From: Flavobacterium sp. CYK-55
GTDB taxonomy: Bacteria > Bacteroidota > Bacteroidia > Flavobacteriales > Flavobacteriaceae
Assembly: GCF_018413465.1 (NCBI RefSeq)
Contig: NZ_JAHCDK010000001.1
Span: 248,001 to 312,000 of the forward strand
Length of the DNA: 64,000 nt
Direction: 5' to 3'
The first letter of the stretch is position 1; each line of letters begins with the position of its first letter. The notes beneath the pieces were generated by a model. That model was given only the letters and a program-made list of their open reading frames with translations, had not been told where the DNA came from and searched no databases. Of the stretch, positions 9,218 to 18,179 are shown one piece after another. The position numbers and the translations under genes are program-made.

Positions 9218-9254
9218 TCGAAAACGTTTTCGAAAATACCGAAAACGTTTTCGA
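9218..9254. promoter_or_regulatory. Two tandem LacI-family operators
   Basis: The perfect palindrome TCGAAAACGTTTTCGA occupies 9218-9233. A second copy, CGAAAACGTTTTCG, occupies 9240-9253 and has the same right flank. Their centres (9225/9226 and 9246/9247) are 21 bp apart, two helical turns, so two repressor dimers would bind the same face. They lie in the divergent region between the TonB receptor and the LacI gene and can control both directions. The central ACGT with A/T-rich arms fits LacI-family operators. Confidence 0.85.
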
Positions 9255-9282
9255 TGTCGGATATTTTTTCTAATTTGCTTGC

Positions 9283-10308
9283 ATGAAGAATATTACACTC
9301 AAAGAAATCGCTCACAAATTGGGCATCTCCATAACTACCGTATCAAAAGCACTTAAAAACTATCCGGACGTAAGCCCCAAAACCAAACAAGCTGTTATGG
9401 CTTTGGCCCATGAACTTCAGTATACACCCAACTCGTTTGCCGTGAATTTGCGCACCCGCGAATCAAAAACCATTGGCTTGATTATTCCTGAAGTTGTGCA
9501 TCATTTCTTTTCAAATGTGATTAATGGCATTATTGCCGAAGCCGAGAAGAATGGTTATTTGGTGATTATTCTTCAATCAAACGAATCATTAGAGCTTGAA
9601 AAAAAACAAGTAGCCTTGCTCATCAACAAACGAGTGGATGGGATTTTGATGTCATTATCAAATGAATCAAATGACGATGACCACATCAAAGAAATTCTTC
9701 AAAAAGGAATTCCGTTCGTGCAATTTGACAAGATTGCCAAGCTGATTCGCAGTTCAAAAGTGATTATTAATGATCAATTGGCCGCCATTCAAGCGGTGCA
9801 ACATCTTATTGATAAAGGTTGCAAAAAAATAGCACACATTCGCGGCCCGGTAAATCCGCAAAACGCGATTGACCGATTTTTAGGATATAAAAAAGCACTC
9901 GAAAAAAATGAAATTGCATACCAATCTGACTTGGTTTATACCTGTGAAAGAGTGAGTTTTGAAGAAGGCTATGCCTTTGCCAAACAAATTATTGAACAGC
10001 ATCCGGATGTAGATGGCATTTTTGTGATTACAGATTTGGTTGCTGTGGGTGTATTGGCCTACTTTAACGAGCAAAAAATTCCGATTCCCAGCCAAATTGC
10101 GGTGATTGGGTTTAGCAACTGGTTTATGTCGCAGGTAATTACGCCCAAGCTCAGCACTGTTGATCAACCGAGTTATGAAATGGGCGCTCAAGCTTTTCAA
10201 CTTCTTTTAGAGGAAATGATTTGTCATCGAGACCAAAAACCGTTTGAGCCCAAAACCATTGAACTTAAGACGACTATTATTGAGCGGGAATCGACATTGA
10301 GAAATTAA
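9283..10308 (+). CDS. LacI-family transcriptional regulator of the sugar locus
   Basis: This 341-residue protein has an N-terminal LacI helix-turn-helix (about 1-50: TLKEIAHKLGISITTVSKAL) with the hinge-helix region QYTPNSFAVNLR, then a periplasmic-binding-protein-like effector domain (IGLIIPEVVHHFFSN, VAVIGFSNW-type end). It should bind the palindromes at 9218-9254 and release them when its sugar ligand appears. It is divergent from the import operon, the usual arrangement for a local repressor. A TAATTTG element at 9271-9277 sits only five bases before the ATG, so the message may be nearly leaderless; this is uncertain because the element lacks one base of the consensus spacing. Confidence 0.9.
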   Translation: MKNITLKEIAHKLGISITTVSKALKNYPDVSPKTKQAVMALAHELQYTPNSFAVNLRTRESKTIGLIIPEVVHHFFSNVINGIIAEAEKNGYLVIILQSNESLELEKKQVALLINKRVDGILMSLSNESNDDDHIKEILQKGIPFVQFDKIAKLIRSSKVIINDQLAAIQAVQHLIDKGCKKIAHIRGPVNPQNAIDRFLGYKKALEKNEIAYQSDLVYTCERVSFEEGYAFAKQIIEQHPDVDGIFVITDLVAVGVLAYFNEQKIPIPSQIAVIGFSNWFMSQVITPKLSTVDQPSYEMGAQAFQLLLEEMICHRDQKPFEPKTIELKTTIIERESTLRN

Positions 10309-10393
10309 AATCTAAAACAATTTCATGGTTAAACATATTTCATTAACCAACAAATTGCTTATTTCAAAATATGAAATTAAATGTAGTTGCCAT

Positions 10394-11311
10394 TCAAAGA
10401 AAATCAATATTCCTAATTAAGCCTTCAAATTTAGTTCGTTTTACAGCAGAGTTTTTAAATACTTTTTGAAAAGTTTCAATGGTAATTTCTTGCCAATCTT
10501 TTCGAGTCATTTTGAGTAAATCCGGATGTGGCTCAAATGCTTTTTCAGCGTGTGGTTTTGAGAATCTATTCCACGGGCAAACCTCTTGGCAAACATCGCA
10601 GCCAAAAATCCAATCATCCATTTTGCCCTTTGCTTCTTGCGGAATGTTTTCTTTGAGCTCAATGGTATAATACGAAATACACTTGCTGCCATCAACCACA
10701 TAAGGCGCAATAATGGCTTGTGTTGGGCATGCATCAAGGCAAGCGGTACACGAACCGCAGTGATCGGTTGTTGGCGCATCGTAGGCAAGTGGTAAATCGA
10801 CAATCAATTCGGCAATGAAGTAAAACGAACCCACACTTTTGGTAATTAAATTGGCATTTTTTCCGATCCAACCCAAACCACTTTTGGCGGCCCAAGCTTT
10901 GTCGAGCACTGGGGCCGAATCAACAAAAGCGCGCCCGTGAACTTCGCCAATATTTTCTTGAATGAAATCTAAAAGTTGTTGTAATTTTTCTTTGATGACT
11001 GTGTGGTAATCTTGCCCGTAAGCGTATTTGGAGATTTTGTATGTGTCTTGAACTTGACTCTGCTCAGGATAATAATTGAGCAACAACGATATCACGCTTT
11101 GGGCACCATCAACCAACAACTGCGGATTGAGTCGTTTGTCAAAATGATTTTCCATGTATTGCATTTGCCCATGGCGATTTTGATTCAGCCAACGTTCTAA
11201 TCGCGGCGCTTCTTCTTCAAGAAAACCGGCTTTAGAAACACCACAAGACATAAAACCCAACCGAAGGGCTTCGGCTTTGATGAGCTGTGTATGTTGGTAC
11301 TGAGCATTCAT
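10394..11311 (-). CDS. queG: Epoxyqueuosine reductase
   Basis: QueG reduces epoxyqueuosine to queuosine in tRNA, using cobalamin and two 4Fe-4S clusters. The 305-residue protein contains [19 protein letters not shown] (substrate and catalytic Asp region) and both cluster motifs, [12 protein letters not shown] and CDVCQEVCP. It lacks the C-terminal HEAT repeats of longer homologues, which is common in this phylum. It is convergent with the LacI gene; the 85-base gap holds only a weak GGTTAA/TTAACC inverted repeat without a T-run. Upstream lies a GC-rich dispersed repeat copy. A YhhQ-like queuosine-precursor transporter is encoded 50 kb away in this window. Confidence 0.93.
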   Translation of the reverse strand: MNAQYQHTQLIKAEALRLGFMSCGVSKAGFLEEEAPRLERWLNQNRHGQMQYMENHFDKRLNPQLLVDGAQSVISLLLNYYPEQSQVQDTYKISKYAYGQDYHTVIKEKLQQLLDFIQENIGEVHGRAFVDSAPVLDKAWAAKSGLGWIGKNANLITKSVGSFYFIAELIVDLPLAYDAPTTDHCGSCTACLDACPTQAIIAPYVVDGSKCISYYTIELKENIPQEAKGKMDDWIFGCDVCQEVCPWNRFSKPHAEKAFEPHPDLLKMTRKDWQEITIETFQKVFKNSAVKRTKFEGLIRNIDFL

Positions 11312-11327
11312 TTGTACACTGAATTTG

Positions 11328-11410
11328 CATTAGGGATTGAAGCGGCATCCTTTTGGAGCGAGGCACGAGCGGCAAAAGATACAGCGAAAAGCCCGACCCG
11401 AAGGAAGACG
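11328..11410 (-). repeat. Dispersed GC-rich intergenic repeat, copy 1
   Basis: Noncoding segment between queG and ruvB, richer in GC than its surroundings. On the minus strand it reads from GGGTCGGGCTTTTCGCTG to CTTCAATCCCTAATGC, with an internal CTTTTG/CAAAAG inverted repeat enclosing a GC-rich core. Its end resembles those of the segments at 58351-58422 (CCTCAACCGCTAACGC) and 61579-61665 (CTTCCATCGCTTGTGC). I read the three as diverged members of one family. Confidence 0.55.
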
Positions 11411-11451
11411 AATCTTAAAACTTGAAGCCTGATTCCCCTGAGGGAAATGCC

Positions 11452-12474
11452 CTAGAACAATCCGCCTTGTATATGGGTTTTTATTTTACCCAAATGTTTG
11501 TAGGCCTTCTCGGTGACTTCACGACCCCGCGGGGTTCTGACAATAAACCCTTCTTGAATTAGGAACGGCTCATAGACTTCTTCAATGGTTTCGCTACTTT
11601 CTGAAACGGCGGTGGCCAAAGTGGATAAACCTACCGGACCGCCTTTGAACTTATCAATGATGGTAGTGAGGATTTTGTTGTCCATTTCATCGAGTCCGTG
11701 TGCATCAACATGAAGGGCTTGGAGCGAATATTTGGCAATTTCTATATCAATCTTGCCATTGCCTTTGATCTGGGCAAAATCGCGTACTCTGCGCAACAAT
11801 GCATTGGCAATACGCGGTGTACCCCGACTGCGTCCGGCAATTTCTATGGCAGCCTCCATGGTAATGGGCATTTTAAGAATGGCTGAACTTCGTTGAACGA
11901 TGGTAGTGAGTAATTCGGTGGTATAATATTGCAAGCGACTTTGAATGCCAAAACGCGCGCGCATCGGAGCCGTTAGCAAACCTGAACGCGTAGTAGCGCC
12001 TACCAAAGTAAATGGATTTAACGTGATTTGAACCGAACGCGCATTCGGGCCAGATTCAATCATGATGTCAATTTTAAAATCTTCCATGGCTGAATAGAGG
12101 TATTCTTCAACCACCGGGCTTAATCGATGAATTTCATCAATGAATAAAACATCACGCGGTTCTAAATTGGTGAGTAATCCGGCCAGATCACCCGGTTTAT
12201 CGAGCACCGGTCCTGAAGTGATTTTGATGCCGACTCCGAGTTCATTGGCGAGTATATTGGCCAAAGTGGTTTTACCCAAACCCGGAGGCCCGTGAAACAG
12301 CGTATGATCGAGCGCATCGCTACGCATATTAGCGGCCTCGACAAATACTTTGAGATTCTCTAATATTTGATCCTGTCCTGAAAAATCGTCAAAACTAAGT
12401 GGCCTGAGTTTTTTTTCAAGGTCTAACTCTTCAGGATTGAAGTGTTGGTTGGTAGGATCTAAATGCTGGTTCAT
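11452..12474 (-). CDS. ruvB: Holliday junction branch-migration helicase RuvB
   Basis: RuvB is the AAA+ motor that drives Holliday junctions with RuvA. The 340-residue protein starts [17 protein letters not shown]; the start at 12474 is preferred over an in-frame ATG 16 codons upstream whose hydrophobic leader is foreign to the family. It has Walker [10 protein letters not shown], Walker [10 protein letters not shown], sensor motif [20 protein letters not shown], the arginine-finger region [20 protein letters not shown] and the C-terminal winged helix ([20 protein letters not shown] cut to the motif). The cytochrome-operon terminator lies just upstream, so ruvB has its own promoter in a gap of about 30 bases. 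Confidence 0.95.
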   Translation of the reverse strand: MNQHLDPTNQHFNPEELDLEKKLRPLSFDDFSGQDQILENLKVFVEAANMRSDALDHTLFHGPPGLGKTTLANILANELGVGIKITSGPVLDKPGDLAGLLTNLEPRDVLFIDEIHRLSPVVEEYLYSAMEDFKIDIMIESGPNARSVQITLNPFTLVGATTRSGLLTAPMRARFGIQSRLQYYTTELLTTIVQRSSAILKMPITMEAAIEIAGRSRGTPRIANALLRRVRDFAQIKGNGKIDIEIAKYSLQALHVDAHGLDEMDNKILTTIIDKFKGGPVGLSTLATAVSESSETIEEVYEPFLIQEGFIVRTPRGREVTEKAYKHLGKIKTHIQGGLF

Positions 12475-12507
12475 GCGACAAATATAAAGAAATAAATAAG
12501 CTGAAAT

Positions 12508-12540
12508 AAAAAAGCCTTTCACAGACGGAAAGGCTTTTTT
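12508..12540 (-). terminator. Terminator of the act-cox operon
   Basis: AAAAAAGCCTTTC (12508-12520) pairs with GGAAAGGCTTTTTT (12527-12540). On the minus strand the stem ends in T-runs, 16 bases after the coxA stop. Confidence 0.9.
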
Positions 12541-12555
12541 ATATTCTTAGAAGGA

Positions 12556-14367
12556 TTAGTGATGAAGTTGCTCTTCGCCCGGTTTCATCGGAACGTTTTG
12601 CGGAACGAAATCATCATCGTGTCCTGGTTTGCTGTAATCATAAGCCCATCTGTGTACGTGAGGAATTTCTCCGTGCCAGTTTCCGTGGATGTGCTCAATC
12701 GGTGCAGTCCACTCAAGGGTATTAGATTTCCAAGGGTTTTGAACAGTTTTCTTACCGTAGAAAATACTGTAGAAGAAATTGAACAAGAATACCAATTGGA
12801 ATACACCGCCTACTAAGGCAAATGTAGTAATCAATACGTTTACATTTTGTAAATCATCAAATATTGGGAAATTGGTGTTGGTATAATAACGTCTTGGAAG
12901 ACCTGCCAAACCAATGAAGTGCATTGGGAAGAATACTCCATAAGCACATACGGCTGTTACCCAGAAGTGGATATAACCTAAGTTTTTGTTGAGCATGCGT
13001 CCGAACATTTTTGGATACCAGTGGTATATACCAGCAAACATTCCGTATAAGGCAGAAATACCCATTACCAAGTGGAAGTGTGCTACTACAAAGTAGGTAT
13101 CGTGCACGTTGATATCAAGTGTACTATCTCCTAAAATCAAACCCGTCAAACCACCTGTGATGAATGTTGAAACCAATCCGATGGAGAACAACATAGCTGG
13201 GTTCATTTGCAAGTTACCTTTCCAGAGTGTAGTGATGTAGTTGAAAGCTTTTACCGCTGATGGAATCGCAATCAAAAGTGTGGTAAATGTAAATACAGAC
13301 CCCAAGAAAGGATTCATTCCAGACAAGAACATATGGTGACCCCATACAATCGTTGACAAAAATGCAATTGCAATCATGGACATAATCATCGCGCGGTATC
13401 CAAAGATAGGTTTACGAGCATTGGTAGCAATTACTTCAGAAGTAATACCCAAAGCAGGTAACAATACGATATATACCTCAGGGTGACCTAAGAACCAAAA
13501 CAAGTGCTCAAACAATACCGGTGAACCACCTTGGTAATGCAAAACTTCTCCAGCAATATATATATCAGACAAGAAGAACGATGTGCCGAAACTTCTGTCC
13601 ATGATGAGCATCAAAGCAGCTGATAACAATACCGGGAATGAAATCACCCCAATTACTGCCGTAATAAAGAATGCCCAAACGGTCAATGGAAGGCGCGTCA
13701 TTTTCATTCCTTTGGTTCTCAAATTCAAAACCGTTACGATGTAGTTCAATGAACCCAACAAAGACGAAGCAATGAAAATAGCCATAGACACCAACCACAA
13801 CGTCATACCTGCACCTGAACCGCCAATAGCTTGCGGTAAGGCACTAAGCGGAGGATAAATTGTCCATCCAGCTGATGCAGGCCCTGACTCAACAAATAAT
13901 GAGCAAACCATGATGACACTAGAGGTAAAGAACAACCAATAAGAAACCATGTTCAAAAATCCTGAAGCCATGTCACGTGCCCCGATTTGTAAGGGAATTA
14001 GCAAATTACTAAAGGTTCCACTTAAAGCAGCAGTCAATACAAAGAATACCATGATGGTTCCGTGTATGGTAACCAAAGCCAAATAAATATCGTTGGTCAT
14101 GACTCCGTTAGGAGCAAACTTTTCACCTAAAAAGAAACTAAAAACTTTGAACGACTCTTCTGGCCATGCCAATTGCATTCTGAAAAGCATGGACATTCCA
14201 ACACCTATAATCCCCATCACAATACCCGTAAGAAGGTACTGTCGAGCAATCATTTTGTGATCAATCGAAAAGATATATTTGGTGATAAAAGTGTCTTTAT
14301 GGTGGTGCTCATGCTCATCGTGTCCGTGTGCGTGGTCATGTGCGTGATCTAAAGCTTCTGCTGACAT
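12556..14367 (-). CDS. ctaD: Cytochrome c oxidase subunit I
   Basis: This 603-residue protein is the haem-copper catalytic subunit that reduces oxygen to water. It has about 12 helices. Metal-site residues are visible: HGTIMVFF (low-spin haem His), the CuB His and cross-linked Tyr in WFLGHPEVYIVLLPALG, the CuB pair in WGHHMFLSGM, and the haem His pair in VAHFHLVMG. The N-terminus carries nine His among residues 8-23, an unusual metal-binding-like tail ahead of the first helix. It is the last gene of the operon, 31 bases after coxB, and is followed by a strong terminator. The placement directly after Alternative Complex III genes fits an ACIII-oxidase supercomplex. Confidence 0.95.
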   Translation of the reverse strand: MSAEALDHAHDHAHGHDEHEHHHKDTFITKYIFSIDHKMIARQYLLTGIVMGIIGVGMSMLFRMQLAWPEESFKVFSFFLGEKFAPNGVMTNDIYLALVTIHGTIMVFFVLTAALSGTFSNLLIPLQIGARDMASGFLNMVSYWLFFTSSVIMVCSLFVESGPASAGWTIYPPLSALPQAIGGSGAGMTLWLVSMAIFIASSLLGSLNYIVTVLNLRTKGMKMTRLPLTVWAFFITAVIGVISFPVLLSAALMLIMDRSFGTSFFLSDIYIAGEVLHYQGGSPVLFEHLFWFLGHPEVYIVLLPALGITSEVIATNARKPIFGYRAMIMSMIAIAFLSTIVWGHHMFLSGMNPFLGSVFTFTTLLIAIPSAVKAFNYITTLWKGNLQMNPAMLFSIGLVSTFITGGLTGLILGDSTLDINVHDTYFVVAHFHLVMGISALYGMFAGIYHWYPKMFGRMLNKNLGYIHFWVTAVCAYGVFFPMHFIGLAGLPRRYYTNTNFPIFDDLQNVNVLITTFALVGGVFQLVFLFNFFYSIFYGKKTVQNPWKSNTLEWTAPIEHIHGNWHGEIPHVHRWAYDYSKPGHDDDFVPQNVPMKPGEEQLHH

Positions 14368-14398
14368 AATATATGCTTTAATTAAATTTTAATCTGAT

Positions 14399-15559
14399 TT
14401 ATTTTTTTACAACTGCTGCAACCATTTTTGCATCGGCAACTTTTGAAGTATCTGTTCCTGGAGCAGCTCCTTCAGTTGCTTCAGGTTTAGCGTTAGCTGC
14501 TTTTACTTCTTCTGCTATGGTTGCTTTCTCTTTCAACCATTTTTGATAATCTTCAGGCGAATCAACTACAATTTTCATCTGCATATTGTAGTGAGAAGAT
14601 CCACAAATCTTGTTACACAACAATACATAATCAAAAGTGTATGGGTCAAGAGCAGGCTGGCCTTTGGCAACCAATTCTTCACTTTTTTTGTTTCGGAGCG
14701 CATTAATTTTAGCCACTTTTTCTTGCATGAATGTCATGTTGCGCATTTCATCTGTAGTGTAAATAGGCGTAAAAGAAAACTCTGTAACCATTCCAGGAAC
14801 ACAGTTCATTTGTGCTCTAAAGTGTGGCATGTAGGCTGAGTGCAAAACGTCTTGAGAACGCATTTTGAAGTGAATTTTCTTTCCTTTTGGAATGTGTAAT
14901 TCAGCAACTACTTTATCGTCTTGAGCATTCGGATCTGACATGTCTACACCTAATGCATTTACACCCTCAATATAACGCACATTCGCTTTACCTAAAACAT
15001 TATCAGACCCAGCATATCTGGCTGACCATTTAAATTGCTGAGCATAAAGTTCAATCTCAATAGTGTCCTCATCTGCATCAATAAACATAATATTAGACCA
15101 AGCATAAAGACCATACAAGATCAAACCTGCTAATGTAATGGCAGGAATAATACTCCAAATAGCTTCCAGTCTGTTGTTATCAGCAAAGTATAATGCCTTT
15201 TGATCTTTTTTTCCTCTGTATTTGTATGCAAAATAATGAAGTAAAGCCTGAGTAATGGTTTGCACTAAGAAGATTAATACCCAAGTAATATTCATGAGAT
15301 TATCAACCATATCACCGTGAGCAGAAGCAGGTGTATGCAACACAAGACCACCCCATTGAAGCAAACCGTATATAGTGAATACATAAATGAAAGCTAAAAA
15401 GCCAAACATTAAATATCCTTGAACATTGTTATCATTATCGTCAGCAACGCCAGTATCATTTGACTTAGAACCCACTTGGGTAAGGTCAAAAATCTTGGTT
15501 AATTGCCATAAAGCAATTGACAATAAGACTAAAATTATAATTACCAACAAACTTGTCAT
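14399..15559 (-). CDS. ctaC: Cytochrome c oxidase subunit II, long form
   Basis: Subunit II takes electrons from cytochrome c at the CuA site. The 386-residue protein has CuA ligands in LHSAYMPHF and in LCNKICGSSHYNM (C-x3-C-x3-H-x2-M). The usual Glu of the C-x-E-x-C motif is Lys here; that residue contributes only a backbone carbonyl, so the site should still assemble. Four hydrophobic helices precede the CuA domain (about residues 4-25, 48-70, 88-110, 134-158) instead of the usual two. The C-terminal 40 residues are an Ala/Lys/Glu-rich tail. It lies between actF and ctaD with short gaps. Confidence 0.93.
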   Translation of the reverse strand: MTSLLVIIILVLLSIALWQLTKIFDLTQVGSKSNDTGVADDNDNNVQGYLMFGFLAFIYVFTIYGLLQWGGLVLHTPASAHGDMVDNLMNITWVLIFLVQTITQALLHYFAYKYRGKKDQKALYFADNNRLEAIWSIIPAITLAGLILYGLYAWSNIMFIDADEDTIEIELYAQQFKWSARYAGSDNVLGKANVRYIEGVNALGVDMSDPNAQDDKVVAELHIPKGKKIHFKMRSQDVLHSAYMPHFRAQMNCVPGMVTEFSFTPIYTTDEMRNMTFMQEKVAKINALRNKKSEELVAKGQPALDPYTFDYVLLCNKICGSSHYNMQMKIVVDSPEDYQKWLKEKATIAEEVKAANAKPEATEGAAPGTDTSKVADAKMVAAVVKK

Positions 15560-15577
15560 CTGTCTTTACTTTAAATA

Positions 15578-17074
15578 TTAATAATGAAAATGTTTACTCT
15601 CTTCGATGTAAGGATTGCGTTTTGGCAACAATGGAGCTTTGGTCAATGTAGTAAATACTACAAAAATGAATAATCCAAGGAAGAACATCAAAGCACCCAA
15701 CTCAGGAGCACCAATAAACCATTGATCTCCTACAGTAGCCGGCATAATCATGTTGAAGAAATCAACATAATGACCCAATAAAATAACTGTTCCGGCCATA
15801 ACCAAAACCCATGTAATACGTTTGAAATCTGTATTGATTAAAATCAAAATAGGGAATACAAAATTCATGGCTACTGCACCGAAGAAAGGTAAATTATAAT
15901 GCTCAATACGAGTAACGAAATAGGTAACCTCTTCCGGAATGTTTGCATACCAAATCAATAAGAATTGTGAGAACCACAAATAAGTCCAGAACACACTAAT
16001 ACCAAACATGAACTTAGCTAAATCATGGATGTGGCTGGTATTTACATGCTCTAAATAACCTTGACCTTTCAAGTATAAAGTAATCATACAAATAGTCGTA
16101 ATACCACTTACAAAGAAACTAGCAAATACATACCATCCGAACAAAGTACTAAACCAGTGTGGGTCAAGTGACATAATCCAATCCCAAGACATAATTGACT
16201 CAGAAACGATGAAGAATACCAAGAACATCGCTGAAATGTTGAAGTTCTTTTTGTAGAAAGAATTGTCATTGGCCTCATCTTGTGCCAAACAATTTTTTCT
16301 AGAAAAATGACGATAAAGATTCCAACCCAGTAAAAATACAATTGCTCTAATAATCCAAAACGGGAAATTTAAATAACCTGACTTCCCAGCGATGATTTCA
16401 TCATAGTTAGGGCTTTTAGGATCAGTTACACCTTCGCCTAACCAAGGGAATAAATGATGCATGTGTAATCCACCTGCAATTAAGAAAACCAATAGAAGAA
16501 CAGAACCTACTGGCAAATATGAAGTGATTCCTTGCATTACACGAAACAATACTGGTGACCAGCCCGCTTGTGCTACTTGTTGTATTGCATAGAAAGCTAA
16601 AGTTCCCATGGTTAACAATAAGAAGAAAATACATGAAACATAAACCGCAGACCATGGCTTATTTTGCAATTGATGCAAAACATGCTCTAAATGTGCTTGA
16701 TGTGCTGCGTGCTCTTCAGCTTCGGTCACTACTTTTTCTTTTTTAGGAGCTTCGTGAGCTACAACTTCGGCAACTTTAGTAGTGTCAACTGAAGCAACTG
16801 TATCGTGAACTGACTCTGCCTGTGCAACGACACTTGTATCGTGCGCTACTGCTGGAGCTTCAGCTGCTGCTTTAGCTTCATGCGCTGGAACTGCGTGATT
16901 GGCCTGAGCTGGAGCTACGTGATGTCCACCACCGTGATGCTCCTCAGCTGCTAGAATTTTCTCAACATCCTCAGTAGTTTTAGGTGCATTTAAAAAACCA
17001 TATCCAATCCCAAGGACACCAACGACCATCAGAATGAAGGAGAATGTTTTTAATTTACTTGAAAAGGTATACAT
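15578..17074 (-). CDS. actF: Alternative Complex III subunit ActF
   Basis: This 498-residue integral membrane protein is a quinol:cytochrome c oxidoreductase subunit related to ActC/NrfD. It has about ten hydrophobic helices. The first helix (about 8-28) is followed by an unusually long hydrophilic insert (about 40-120) dominated by Ala, Val, His and Glu, with clusters such as HHGGGHH and VAHEAPKKEK. In established ACIII structures ActF anchors the membrane part and contributes to proton handling. Gene order actE-actF-coxB is the standard one. The insert looks low-complexity and is likely exposed; its role is unknown. Confidence 0.9.
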   Translation of the reverse strand: MYTFSSKLKTFSFILMVVGVLGIGYGFLNAPKTTEDVEKILAAEEHHGGGHHVAPAQANHAVPAHEAKAAAEAPAVAHDTSVVAQAESVHDTVASVDTTKVAEVVAHEAPKKEKVVTEAEEHAAHQAHLEHVLHQLQNKPWSAVYVSCIFFLLLTMGTLAFYAIQQVAQAGWSPVLFRVMQGITSYLPVGSVLLLVFLIAGGLHMHHLFPWLGEGVTDPKSPNYDEIIAGKSGYLNFPFWIIRAIVFLLGWNLYRHFSRKNCLAQDEANDNSFYKKNFNISAMFLVFFIVSESIMSWDWIMSLDPHWFSTLFGWYVFASFFVSGITTICMITLYLKGQGYLEHVNTSHIHDLAKFMFGISVFWTYLWFSQFLLIWYANIPEEVTYFVTRIEHYNLPFFGAVAMNFVFPILILINTDFKRITWVLVMAGTVILLGHYVDFFNMIMPATVGDQWFIGAPELGALMFFLGLFIFVVFTTLTKAPLLPKRNPYIEESKHFHY

Positions 17075-17101
17075 ATCTATTAAGATCAGTTTGTTCTACA
17101 A

Positions 17102-17647
17102 TTATAATTTGCTTTTGAGCTCCATGACATATGCGGTCACCATCCAACGTTCTTTTGTACTCAATTGATTTGCATATGAACCCATTGAATTTAAACCATA
17201 GGTTTGTACGTGAAAAACACTACCCTCAGTAATCGGACGATCTTTGTAGTTAGGAACACCGAGGAATTTTCCTTGTGTTACCAATTTACCTTTGCCATCA
17301 CCGGTATTACCATGACAAATACCACAATAGATTTCAAAAAGTTCTTTAGCTTTATCCATATCAACACTAGTAGAATCAAGTGGAGATTTCAAACTCGCAC
17401 GAGCGGCTTCTAGCCCAGCAGTAGTATTTGGATATTCATAAACTTCGAAGCCTCTGTTGATGGTTCCGGCAGGTGGCAATTGACCTTCTTTACCATTCTT
17501 AAAAGCATTAGTTTCTGCATAAGTTTCATAGCCCACAGATTCGTACATGTTGGGCATATATTGGTAGTTTGGTTGCGACTTGTCATGACAAGACCAAGCA
17601 ACAACTGCAAAACCAACGACAAGTGATATTTTAAAAATGCTTTTCAT
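17102..17647 (-). CDS. actE: Alternative Complex III subunit ActE, mono-haem cytochrome c lipoprotein
   Basis: ActE is the class I cytochrome c of the complex and hands electrons to a soluble carrier or the oxidase. The protein (about 181 residues from the chosen start) begins MKSIFKISLVVGFAVVAWSC, a lipoprotein signal ending at the Cys. The haem site is CGICHGNTGDGKG and the distal Met is in LNSMGSYANQL. I chose the ATG at 17647, five bases past the actD stop, because the lipobox follows at the right distance; an ATG at 17668 would overlap actD and add seven residues. Confidence 0.9.
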   Translation of the reverse strand: MKSIFKISLVVGFAVVAWSCHDKSQPNYQYMPNMYESVGYETYAETNAFKNGKEGQLPPAGTINRGFEVYEYPNTTAGLEAARASLKSPLDSTSVDMDKAKELFEIYCGICHGNTGDGKGKLVTQGKFLGVPNYKDRPITEGSVFHVQTYGLNSMGSYANQLSTKERWMVTAYVMELKSKL

Positions 17648-17651
17648 AAGA

Positions 17652-18179
17652 CTAATCATGCTTTTCAATTACTTTTACTTCAACGGCACCTGTCCCTTGA
17701 AAGAAAGACACTAATTCATTTTCGTTGTCGTGAATAGCTACTTCCATCAAGAAGTGGTCATCAGTTGTACGAACATCTGGGTTTTCAGCTTTTTTGAACG
17801 GCCATAATTTACTTCTCAAATAAAAAGTAATAACCATTAAGTGCGCAGCGAAGAATACTGTTTCTTCAAACATAACCGGCACAAAAGCAGGCATGTTTTG
17901 TATGTAGCTAAAACTTGGTTTACCTCCGATATCTTGTGGCCAATCTAAAATCATGACATAATTCATTAAGAAAGTTCCAAAAGACAAACCAACCAAACCA
18001 TAGATAAATGCACAAATAGCAATTCTGGTTGGGGCAAGTCCCATAGCCTTATCTAATCCGTGAACCGGAAAAGGCGTATAAACTTCTTCAATATGGTGGT
18101 GTGCTGCACGCGTTTTTTTGACAGCATCCATCAAAGTGTCATCGTCATTATAAATGGCGTAAATAACTTTATTACTCAT
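17652..18179 (-). CDS. actD: Alternative Complex III subunit ActD (DUF3341)
   Basis: This 175-residue protein has a cytoplasmic ferredoxin-like N-terminal part (YAIYNDDDTLMDAV, HHIEEVYTPFPVHGLD) and two transmembrane helices (about 55-78 and 92-117). It matches DUF3341, the ActD subunit, which packs against ActC in the membrane and stabilises it. It overlaps the actC stop by 8 bases and precedes actE by a few bases, so it is translated as part of the operon. Confidence 0.92.
   Translation of the reverse strand: MSNKVIYAIYNDDDTLMDAVKKTRAAHHHIEEVYTPFPVHGLDKAMGLAPTRIAICAFIYGLVGLSFGTFLMNYVMILDWPQDIGGKPSFSYIQNMPAFVPVMFEETVFFAAHLMVITFYLRSKLWPFKKAENPDVRTTDDHFLMEVAIHDNENELVSFFQGTGAVEVKVIEKHD

Noticed and set aside
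10309..10393. Inverted repeat GGTTAA/TTAACC between the LacI gene and queG as a terminator
   Set aside because: The stem is only 6 bp of A/T-rich sequence and no T-run follows on either strand.
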